A DNA stretch of 5,431 nucleotides from Thermoleophilia bacterium. GTDB taxonomy: Bacteria > Actinomycetota > Thermoleophilia > Gaiellales > Gaiellaceae. The first letter of the stretch is position 1. Each line of letters opens with the position of its first letter. The stretch spans positions 1 through 5,431 of the forward strand of contig JAOUEK010000165.1 in NCBI GenBank assembly GCA_029858755.1, written 5' to 3'. Positions 1 through 5,199 of this stretch are shown here, piece after piece. The notes under the pieces are model-generated. The model did no database searches, was not told where the DNA came from, and saw only the letters and a program-made list of their open reading frames with translations. Made by a program: the position numbers and the translations under genes.

Positions 1-368
1 AGCGTCCCGAGCGTGGCCAGCGCGACCGCGGTCGGGTCGACACGGCGCGGCGAGGTCCGGCGCCGGAGCGCCCGGCCGAGCGCCGCCTGCTGCGCCTCGG
101 GCAGCCCGGTGAGCACGTGCTCTGCCATGGACGCGAACAGGTCGGTGAGCACGGCGAACGGCAGCCCGGCCTCGGCCTGCGAGGGCCGGGCAGTGAGCAC
201 GACGTAGCCACGGCCGATCGCGTCCTCCACGACCGCCGACCAGAGCGTCGTCTTGCCGATCCCGGCGTCGCCGACGAACGCGAGCGCGCCCGATCGATCC
301 GCCGCCTCCGCGAGGAAGCCGTCGGCGAGCTCCAACTCGCGCTCACGTCCGATGACGACGCCGTCCAC
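1..368 (-). CDS. LuxR-type ATPase transcriptional regulator (LAL/MalT-like), N-terminal part only
   Basis: Reading leftwards from a GTG at 368, the frame is open to the window edge (122 codons plus 2 bases), so the C-terminal part is outside the window. The protein starts with the family's usual opening, VVIGREREL (residues 4-12). A textbook Walker A loop, GDAGIGKT, follows at residues 33-40, then LW and the stretch PFAVLTDLF, which is common in LAL regulators. Its first 120 residues align along their whole length with the neighbouring 933-residue regulator (VGRE, G-x-AGIGKT-x-LW, a LFE/LFA helix, TAVAL near residue 115), so the two are paralogues. Family members are large cytoplasmic ATP-binding switches with a C-terminal LuxR/GerE DNA-binding domain; that part is not visible here. 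The GTG start is supported by GGAGGG 3 nt upstream and by the normal distance to the Walker A loop. Ligand and targets are unknown. Confidence 0.9.
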   Translation of the reverse strand, partial: MDGVVIGRERELELADGFLAEAADRSGALAFVGDAGIGKTTLWSAVVEDAIGRGYVVLTARPSQAEAGLPFAVLTDLFASMAEHVLTGLPEAQQAALGRALRRRTSPRRVDPTAVALATLGT

Positions 369-371
369 GTG

Positions 372-377
372 CCCTCC
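372..377 (-). promoter_or_regulatory. Ribosome binding site for the minus-strand LAL gene
   Basis: The minus strand reads GGAGGG, then 3 nt (CAC), then the GTG start. The purine run fixes the GTG at 368 as the start, although the spacing is short. This gene therefore has a Shine-Dalgarno leader, unlike its plus-strand paralogue at 604. Confidence 0.6.
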
Positions 378-389
378 GTCGGGTGAGGT

Positions 390-409
390 CAAAGTATGGG
401 GGTTTCCCC
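390..409 (+). promoter_or_regulatory. Shared 20-bp dyad element, copy 1 (divergent region)
   Basis: This copy reads CAAAGTATGGGGGTTTCCCC and differs from copies 2 and 3 at 3 of 20 positions each. It has the GGGG-TTT-CCCC dyad core. It lies 22-41 bp upstream of the minus-strand LAL start (GTG at 368), but its asymmetric CAAA arm faces that gene, opposite to the arrangement at copies 2 and 3. The base at 396 is A here and G in the other copies, which creates TACTTT on the minus strand (396-391), a fair -10 hexamer for the LAL gene. It could therefore be an operator overlapping that promoter, or a site for an unrecognised plus-strand transcript. The repeat is certain; the role is inferred. Confidence 0.6.
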
Positions 410-547
410 GTCGGGCGCGCGAGCCTTGGACGCCTCGCGATCTGCGTACGCGGCACATGCGTGGCGGCCTGATCGACCCAGGGACGTCCGGCGCCCCTCT
501 GCTGTGGGTCACATGCTCGGCTGACGTGCGCCCATCGGCTTGCCGGG

Positions 548-567
548 CAAAGTGTGGGGGTTCCCCC
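548..567 (+). promoter_or_regulatory. Shared 20-bp dyad element, copy 2 (upstream of the 933-residue LAL gene)
   Basis: This copy reads CAAAGTGTGGGGGTTCCCCC and has the most perfect dyad of the three (GGGGG-TT-CCCCC, centre 561.5). Its first base is 56 nt before the ATG at 604. If transcription starts at that ATG, the dyad centre is at -42.5, the position from which many LuxR-family activators contact RNA polymerase. GGG/CCC dyads with an A/T-rich centre are known for actinobacterial LuxR-type regulators such as PimM. This suggests, without proving it, that a LuxR/LAL protein binds here, perhaps the product of the gene itself. Confidence 0.65.
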
Positions 568-591
568 GCTGTAGCGTGCCGCGGTCGCCTC

Positions 592-597
592 TAGCGT
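592..597 (+). promoter_or_regulatory. Candidate -10 element of the 933-residue LAL gene
   Basis: TAGCGT fits the TAnnnT pattern of actinobacterial -10 hexamers and ends 7 nt before the ATG at 604, which would place the transcription start on or next to the start codon. No Shine-Dalgarno-like purine run precedes the ATG, in keeping with a leaderless mRNA. A second TAGCGT occurs at 572-577 and could serve instead, giving a leader of roughly 20 nt. Confidence 0.35.
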
Positions 598-603
598 CGG
601 GGC

Positions 604-3405
604 ATGAGCGCAGCAGCAGCCGCCACGGCGGCACCGGGTGATCGCGACGCATCGGGGCGGTTCGAACGCGCCCCCCTCGTCGGGCGCGAGGACGAGCTGG
701 CGGCGCTCGCACAGTGGCTCGGAGCCGCCCGCCCCGCGCTCGCCGAGATCGAGGGCGAGGCAGGGATCGGCAAGACCGTGCTCTGGGAGGAAGGCGTACG
801 AGCCGCGCGCGACGACGGGGCGCTGGTCCTGTCGTGTCGCCCCGTCGAGATCGAGACGACCGTCGCGTACGGTGCGCTGGCAAGCCTGTTCGAGCCGGCG
901 CTCGCCGCCGTCAACGGGTCAGTGCCGCCTCCGCGTCGCCGCGCCCTCGAGGGGGCGTTGCGGCTACGCGAGGCCCCCATCTCGAGCCTGGACGAGACCG
1001 CCGTCGCCCTCGGCGCGCTCTCCGTCCTCCGAGCCGTCGCCGCGCGGCAGCCCGTGGTCGTGGCGATCGAGGACGTCCAGTGGCTCGACCTCTCGTCGCA
1101 CGTCGCCCTGACCTACGCGCTGCGACGTCTCCAGCCGGGCGACGACGTGGCAGTGCTGCTGACGCGCAGGCTCGGCGCCGAGTCGCAGCTCGAGCTCGGC
1201 GGCTGCCCGCTCAGCCTCGCCGCGGCGCAGCTCCGGCCCGGCCCTCTCAGCACCGGGGCGCTGCATCGCATCGTTCGTGAGCGGCTCGGCACAGCGCTCT
1301 CCCGACCGAAGATCGTGCACGTGCACGCCGCGAGCCGTGGCAACCCGCTCCACGCGCTCGAGCTCGCACGCGTCGTCGCCACGACCGAGTCCGGCGGCCT
1401 CCCGCTTGCGGTCCCGTCTTCGCTCCGCGATGCGATGCGCGCGCGGATCGGCGGGCTCTCTGCCGAGGCGAAGGCGCTGCTGCTGGTCGTCGCCGCGGCC
1501 GGAGACCCGGGCGCGCACCTGCTCGCGAGAGCAATCGGGCCGGACGGCTTGGAGGAGCCGCTCGCCGACGCCGTCGCCCACGACGTGCTCGCGATCGCGG
1601 ACGACGTGGTGCAGTTCACACATCCGCTCCTCGCCTCGACGGTGTACGGGGACGCGACCGAGCTCGAGCGACGCCGCGTGCACCTCCAGCTCGCCGAGCT
1701 CGCAGACCGGGCCGAGTCGAAGGCTCGACATCTCGCGCTCGCCGGCACCGGTCCCGACGAGCAGGTCGCCGCAGCCCTCTCCCGCGGAGCGGAGTCCGCC
1801 TGCCGGCGCGGTGCCAGAGCGGCGGGTGCAGCGCTCTTCGAGCAGGCGGCGAGCCTCACGCCCGCAGGCGACGAGGAGGGCCGCGCTCACCGCCTGATCG
1901 CGGCGGCCGAGGCGCACTTCCAGTCGGGCGAGGCGGAGCACTCCCGGCTGCTGCTCGAGGAGGCCTCGCGCGCGGGGGGAGCGGTCGGCCACCTGGCGCT
2001 GTGCGTGCTCGGCACGGTGCTCGACGAGACCGTCGGCGGGGCCGCCTCGCTCATGGCGTTCGAGGGCGTCCTCGAGGCGGACGACCGGGCGCTCCGGGCA
2101 CGGGCCCGGCGAGGCCTCGCGCAAGCACTCGCGTACGTCGGCGACCTCGACCTGGCGCTCGGGCACGCAGACGTCGCGGTCGCCGAGGCCGATCGCGCCC
2201 CCGATCGCACCCAACTCGTCTACGCCCTCGCGATGCAGGCGCTCGTGCGGAAGATGGCGGGTCATCCCGCCTGGCGCGAGCCCCTGGAGCACGGCCTGGC
2301 GCTCGAGGCGCAGATCGAGCTCCCCGATCTCGACGGGTGCCCGAGCGCGTTCGAGGCCGACATCCTGCGACTCGGGCTCGAGCTCGACGGCGCCCGCGCT
2401 GCGTACGAGCGGATGCTGGCCCGCGCTGCCGACTACGGCGACGTGCGCACCGAGTGCTGGTGCCGCTTCGGACTCGCCACCGTCGAGACCGCCGCCGGAC
2501 GCTGGGACGAGGCGGGCGCGCACGCCGGCGAGCTGAGCGATCTCGCCGACCAGACGGGGATCCTGCGCCTACCCGCTCTGCGGACGTCCGCGCACCTGGC
2601 CGTGCTACGCGGCGACGTCGGCGAGGCGCGCACGCTCATCCGCGAGGCGATCTCCGAGGCGGAGCCGGCCGGGGAGCTCCACAACCTGCGTGGCCTCGTC
2701 CAGCTCGAAGGCCTCCTCGCCCTGTCGCGCGGCGACGCGGAGGCCGCCCTGCCGCCCCTGCGCCGCGCACGAGAGATCGCCGAGCAGATGGCGGTCGGCG
2801 AGCCGAGCATGCTGACCTTCCTCGTCGACGAGGTCGAGGCGCACGCACTGCGCGGCGATGCAGCGAGCGCAGCCGCAGTGCTCATGGCCTTCGACCGGCG
2901 CTGCGACGGGCACCGCGCGGCCTGGATCGCACCGCTCGTCCTCCGGGCCCGCGGCCTCGTCGAGGCCGCTGCGCGCGATCTCGACACCGCGTGCGCGTCG
3001 CTCGAGGCCGCCGTCGCCGCGGAGGCCGACCTCCCGCTGCCGATCGAGCAAGCCCGCACCCGCCTCGCGCTCGGTCGGGTCCTCCGGCGCCTCCAGCACC
3101 GCTCGAGAGCGAACGGGGAGCTCGGGGAGGCGCTCGCGCGATTCGAGGAGCTGGGCGCGGCGCTCTGGGCCGAGCGCGCGCGCGAGGAGCTCTCCCGCGT
3201 CGGCGGCCGTTCGCAGTCACGCAACGAGCTCACGGCGACGGAGCAGCAGATCGCCGCGCTCGTCGCCGAGGGCGGGACGAACCGCGAGGTCGCTGCGGCG
3301 CTGTTCGTGACCCCGAAGACGGTCGAGGCGACGCTCACGCGCGTCTACCGCAAGCTCGGGGTGCGCTCGCGCACCGAGCTGGCACGGCGGCTCGGGGCCG
3401 CCTGA
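604..3405 (+). CDS. Large ATP-binding LuxR-family transcriptional regulator (LAL/MalT-like), 933 residues
   Basis: Complete LAL regulator. An alanine-rich leader of about 22 residues precedes PLVGREDEL (24-32). The STAND-type ATPase follows, with Walker A GEAGIGKT (51-58), Walker B VVVAIED (151-157) continuing into the family-typical VQWLD (158-162), and the GNPLHALELA motif after the ATPase core (246-255). A long alanine/leucine/arginine-rich helical region of TPR-like repeats fills roughly residues 390-870. The C-terminus (about 876-930) is a LuxR/GerE helix-turn-helix: LTATEQQIAALVAEG, NREVAAALFVTPKTVEATL, then YRKLGVRSRTEL. The length is typical of LALs. Such proteins are ATP-dependent switches activating transcription, with the ligand usually sensed by the repeat region; here the ligand is unknown. 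ATG 604 is the only plausible start because an in-frame TAG lies at 592-594. There is no Shine-Dalgarno sequence. A shared dyad element precedes the gene and another begins 1 nt after its stop, which suggests autoregulation and control of the next operon. Confidence 0.95.
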   Translation: MSAAAAATAAPGDRDASGRFERAPLVGREDELAALAQWLGAARPALAEIEGEAGIGKTVLWEEGVRAARDDGALVLSCRPVEIETTVAYGALASLFEPALAAVNGSVPPPRRRALEGALRLREAPISSLDETAVALGALSVLRAVAARQPVVVAIEDVQWLDLSSHVALTYALRRLQPGDDVAVLLTRRLGAESQLELGGCPLSLAAAQLRPGPLSTGALHRIVRERLGTALSRPKIVHVHAASRGNPLHALELARVVATTESGGLPLAVPSSLRDAMRARIGGLSAEAKALLLVVAAAGDPGAHLLARAIGPDGLEEPLADAVAHDVLAIADDVVQFTHPLLASTVYGDATELERRRVHLQLAELADRAESKARHLALAGTGPDEQVAAALSRGAESACRRGARAAGAALFEQAASLTPAGDEEGRAHRLIAAAEAHFQSGEAEHSRLLLEEASRAGGAVGHLALCVLGTVLDETVGGAASLMAFEGVLEADDRALRARARRGLAQALAYVGDLDLALGHADVAVAEADRAPDRTQLVYALAMQALVRKMAGHPAWREPLEHGLALEAQIELPDLDGCPSAFEADILRLGLELDGARAAYERMLARAADYGDVRTECWCRFGLATVETAAGRWDEAGAHAGELSDLADQTGILRLPALRTSAHLAVLRGDVGEARTLIREAISEAEPAGELHNLRGLVQLEGLLALSRGDAEAALPPLRRAREIAEQMAVGEPSMLTFLVDEVEAHALRGDAASAAAVLMAFDRRCDGHRAAWIAPLVLRARGLVEAAARDLDTACASLEAAVAAEADLPLPIEQARTRLALGRVLRRLQHRSRANGELGEALARFEELGAALWAERAREELSRVGGRSQSRNELTATEQQIAALVAEGGTNREVAAALFVTPKTVEATLTRVYRKLGVRSRTELARRLGAA

Positions 3406-3406
3406 G

Positions 3407-3426
3407 CAAACTGTGGGGGTTTCCCG
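3407..3426 (+). promoter_or_regulatory. Shared 20-bp dyad element, copy 3 (upstream of the DUF4242/NHL operon)
   Basis: This copy reads CAAACTGTGGGGGTTTCCCG and begins 1 nt after the LAL stop codon (3403-3405). Its first base is 57 nt before the ATG at 3464, against 56 nt for copy 2. The dyad centre (about 3421) would lie near -43 if transcription starts at that ATG. The matching position and orientation make this the best evidence that the element is functional and that the LAL gene and the downstream operon share a regulator. Confidence 0.65.
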
Positions 3427-3451
3427 GTTTCGGCCGGGCACGGATCGCGCG

Positions 3452-3457
3452 CACGCT
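3452..3457 (+). promoter_or_regulatory. Weak candidate -10 element of the DUF4242/NHL operon
   Basis: CACGCT ends 7 nt before the ATG at 3464, the same spacing as TAGCGT before the LAL gene. It keeps only the A at position 2 and the T at position 6 of the TAnnnT pattern. A poor -10 would fit a promoter that needs an activator bound at the upstream dyad. The ATG lacks a Shine-Dalgarno sequence, so this transcript may also be leaderless. Confidence 0.25.
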
Positions 3458-3463
3458 TGCGCC

Positions 3464-3733
3464 ATGCCGAGATTCCTGGTCGAGTCCTACGCCGCGGCGA
3501 GCGCCGAGCGCTTCGACGAGGCGTGCGAGCTCGCGCGACGCACAGCCGAGGTCGGCTCGGGCATCCGCCACGTGGACACCACCTACCTGCCGGGCGACGA
3601 GACCGTGCTGCACCTGTTCGACGCTCCGTCCGCGGACGTGCTCGCGGGCGCGGGGCGTCGTGCCGGGCTGCAGTTCGAGCGGATCGTGCCGGCCGTCCAG
3701 GCCTCGGGCCAACGACGAAAGGAGCAACCGTGA
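3464..3733 (+). CDS. Small DUF4242-like (SCO4226-type) protein, 89 residues
   Basis: A small cytoplasmic protein with no signal peptide. The pattern matches what I know of DUF4242-type ferredoxin-like proteins: an opening strand MPRFLVESY (1-9), an amphipathic helix rich in Glu/Ala/Arg (about 12-31), IRHVDTTYLPGDETVLHLFDAPS (34-56), a second helix (57-68), and a closing strand AGLQFERIVPAV (67-78). A short basic tail follows. The best-known relative, Streptomyces SCO4226, binds nickel. Only two histidines are present here (H36, H50), so metal binding cannot be assumed. ATG 3464 is preferred over the in-frame GTG at 3413, which lies inside the shared dyad element. The TGA stop (3731-3733) shares one base with the ATG of the next gene, so the two are probably translationally coupled. 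The family call is from sequence pattern only; the function is unknown. Confidence 0.8.
   Translation: MPRFLVESYAAASAERFDEACELARRTAEVGSGIRHVDTTYLPGDETVLHLFDAPSADVLAGAGRRAGLQFERIVPAVQASGQRRKEQP
3718..3724 (+). promoter_or_regulatory. Ribosome binding site for the NHL propeller gene
   Basis: AAAGGAG sits inside the last codons of the DUF4242-like gene, 8 nt before ATG 3733 and 5 nt before GTG 3730. The 8-nt spacing favours the ATG; both starts are in the same frame and differ by one residue. Confidence 0.7.
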
Positions 3734-4893
3734 TGAGAGGCATCAAGAGGCGCCGCGCGACGCTCGGACTGGCCGCCTTCGTCCTCGCGGCGACGTTCGC
3801 CGTCGGCGCGATCGCCGGGACGAGCCGGACGCAGGAGGGCCCCGCGTACAAGAAGGCCGGCGCCTGGGGCAAGCTCGGCACCGGCAACGGCCAGTTCGGC
3901 AACAACGCGTTCGGCCTGGCGACTGGAAAGAACGGAGACGTGTACGTCGCGGACTCGGACAACCACCGGATCCAGGTGTTCTCGGCGAAGGGAGGGTTCA
4001 AGGGCAAGTTCGCGTTCGACCAGTCCGAGAGCGTGCAGGACGTCGCCGCCGATCCCGACGGCTCTGTGTGGGGCACTGCTCAACAGGTAGGCGAGGCGAG
4101 GAACTTCGGAGGCAGCGGTGACACCCTCTCCGTCGCCGCAGGAGGCGCCGTGGGGATCGCGGTCGACGCCGAGGGGAACGTCTACGTGTCCTCCAACATC
4201 AACAACCAGCGCAAGGTGACCCGCTTCGACAAGGGTGCAGGAGGGCTCACCGAGGGAAAGACCTACGGTGGGCTCGGTGACCCCGGGGACGTCGAGACGT
4301 CGCCCGACGGCTCCTTCTACGTCGTCGACGGGCTCACGGTCAAGCGGTTCGTCGGCGACAAGGTTGCGAAGGTGTTCAAGGGCGGCGCGAGCAAGCCGAT
4401 CGGGATCGCCGTCGACCTCGACTGCAACCTCTGGATGACGAACGTCTCGCAGCGGAACCTGACGCGCTTCTCGCCGACGGGCAAGATGCTGGGGACGGCC
4501 ACGTCGGGCGACCTGATCGCGCAGGACGTCGCGGTCGGGCCCAAGGGTGACCTCTACGCCTACGATGCCGGGACGCACAGCATCGTCCGCTTCACGGAGG
4601 ACCGGTCGAGGCCACAGGCTGCGGCCGTCGGCGGGGCGGTCACGGTGGGCAAGGGCGTCGCCAAGGTCAAGTACACGCTGAGCGGGGTCGCGTGCCCGGC
4701 GCAGGTGGCGGGTGTGGCGAGCCTGAAGGGCTCGGTGAACGGCAAGGCCGCCGTCAAGGTGGCGGCCGGCAAGTCGACCGTGCTGTCGATCCCGGCCAAG
4801 GGGAAGAGCGGCACGGCGCAGTTCACGATCGTGCTGAAGACGAACGGGCGGCCGACGACGCAGACCAAGGCGGTCAACGTCAGCGTTCGCTGA
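3733..4893 (+). CDS. Exported six-bladed NHL-repeat beta-propeller protein, 386 residues
   Basis: The N-terminus is a clear Sec signal peptide: basic MRGIKRRR, hydrophobic core from about 10 to 27 (LGLAAFVLAATFAVGAIA), and likely cleavage after residue 28. Six NHL-like blades follow at about 61-93, 103-125, 141-172, 186-215, 224-254 and 265-290, a full propeller. The first is the most canonical (GDVYVADSDNHRIQVFS, 68-84); others keep the pattern G-I-A-V-D-x-x-G-N-V-Y-V. Residues 291-386 form a separate strand-rich domain, rich in Val, Lys, Gly and Thr, which I do not recognise. There is no C-terminal membrane anchor, sortase signal or lipobox, so the mature protein is probably released or held non-covalently at the surface. 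NHL propellers are binding scaffolds, and some are enzymes; no catalytic residues can be assigned. The gene is coupled to the DUF4242-like gene upstream and followed by a hairpin. GTG 3730 is an alternative start. Confidence 0.9.
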   Translation: MRGIKRRRATLGLAAFVLAATFAVGAIAGTSRTQEGPAYKKAGAWGKLGTGNGQFGNNAFGLATGKNGDVYVADSDNHRIQVFSAKGGFKGKFAFDQSESVQDVAADPDGSVWGTAQQVGEARNFGGSGDTLSVAAGGAVGIAVDAEGNVYVSSNINNQRKVTRFDKGAGGLTEGKTYGGLGDPGDVETSPDGSFYVVDGLTVKRFVGDKVAKVFKGGASKPIGIAVDLDCNLWMTNVSQRNLTRFSPTGKMLGTATSGDLIAQDVAVGPKGDLYAYDAGTHSIVRFTEDRSRPQAAAVGGAVTVGKGVAKVKYTLSGVACPAQVAGVASLKGSVNGKAAVKVAAGKSTVLSIPAKGKSGTAQFTIVLKTNGRPTTQTKAVNVSVR

Positions 4894-4916
4894 CCCTGAC
4901 CTTTCTGCCGTCCGAA

Positions 4917-4947
4917 CGCGGCGCCCGGCAGCAGCCGGGCCGCCGCG
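4917..4947 (+). terminator. Hairpin terminator candidate after the NHL gene
   Basis: CGCGGCG (4917-4923) pairs with CGCCGCG (4941-4947), and CCCGGC (4924-4929) pairs with GCCGGG (4934-4939) around an AGCA loop. This gives a 13-bp GC stem with a single bulged C at 4940. It starts 24 nt after the NHL stop codon. No T-run follows, which is common among actinobacterial terminators. The hairpin is certain; its role as a terminator is likely from position. Confidence 0.6.
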
Positions 4948-4970
4948 TCTCGCCGCCTGCGCCTCTGTCC

Positions 4971-4985
4971 CGGTGTCGGACACCG
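4971..4985. repeat. Small perfect inverted repeat
   Basis: CGGTGT, 3-nt spacer CGG, then ACACCG. It lies 23 nt beyond the main hairpin and could be an auxiliary terminator stem or a protein-binding site. Nothing else supports a role. Confidence 0.35.
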
Positions 4986-5069
4986 TGACCAGCGCTGCCC
5001 GGTCTGCTGCCGGAAGCGGAAGGTGACCGCCAGCAGCACGGCGACGACGCGGAAATTCGTGCTCACGTT

Positions 5070-5088
5070 ATCGGCATGCGCTGCCGAT
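5070..5088. repeat. Perfect 7-bp inverted repeat upstream of the ECF sigma gene
   Basis: ATCGGCA, 5-nt spacer TGCGC, then TGCCGAT. It is centred about 120 bp upstream of the sigma-factor start. The arm length and 19-bp span are like many operator sites; it could equally form a small RNA hairpin. Confidence 0.4.
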
Positions 5089-5120
5089 GTGTCTCCTGAC
5101 GTCCGCGCGCGTGCAAGCAA

Positions 5121-5148
5121 AGAACGGGCGTCTCACGAGACTGACGTC
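5121..5148 (+). promoter_or_regulatory. Possible ECF-type promoter of the sigma-factor gene
   Basis: AGAAC (5121-5125) and CGTC (5145-5148) are 19 nt apart, resembling the GGAAC / CGTC-type promoters recognised by many ECF sigma factors, some of which transcribe their own genes. A 5-bp inverted repeat, GTCTC-AC-GAGAC (5130-5141), lies in the spacer. The first base of the -35 match is wrong and the motifs are short, so chance is possible. Confidence 0.2.
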
Positions 5149-5199
5149 TTGGACCCGCATCGACCCTGACCTGCCGCTGCGGCGACGGTAGGCGGTCGC

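Larger units (their letters stand above)
4894..5199. other. Intergenic region between the NHL gene and the ECF sigma gene
   Basis: These 306 bp show no convincing gene on either strand. They hold a strong hairpin close to the NHL stop, three smaller perfect inverted repeats (4971-4985, 5070-5088, 5130-5141) and a possible ECF-type promoter. The part around 5040-5140 is less GC-rich than the coding DNA, as expected for a promoter region. Confidence 0.7.

Noticed and set aside
399..409. The GGGGGTTTCCCC core as a terminator hairpin
   Set aside because: The stem is only 3-5 bp with a 2-4 nt loop and no T-run, and all copies lie upstream of starts at fixed distance, so a DNA-binding site fits better.
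457..594. Possible 45-residue plus-strand gene after dyad copy 1
   Set aside because: There is no Shine-Dalgarno sequence, it is 67 nt rather than 56-57 nt from the dyad start, its sequence is composition-like, and it runs through dyad copy 2 into the next promoter.
964..2523. Long open frame on the minus strand inside the LAL gene
   Set aside because: It mirrors the strong coding strand of the LAL gene in GC-rich DNA. Its translation is low-complexity Arg/Ala/Gly with no recognisable domain, and the LAL frame is certain from its motifs.
2001..4121. Long plus-strand frame crossing from the LAL gene into the NHL gene
   Set aside because: The product is mostly Arg/Ala/Pro/Gly with no domain and spans three confidently identified genes in other frames. 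It is a high-GC artefact.
3583..4983. Long minus-strand frame opposite the NHL gene
   Set aside because: The plus strand carries a signal peptide and six NHL blades. The antisense product has no family features and only reflects codon bias.
4892..5172. Direct repeat GACCCTGACCT at 4892-4902 and 5162-5172
   Set aside because: An 11-bp match in a 5.4-kb GC-rich window is expected by chance, one copy overlaps a stop codon, and the flanks do not match.
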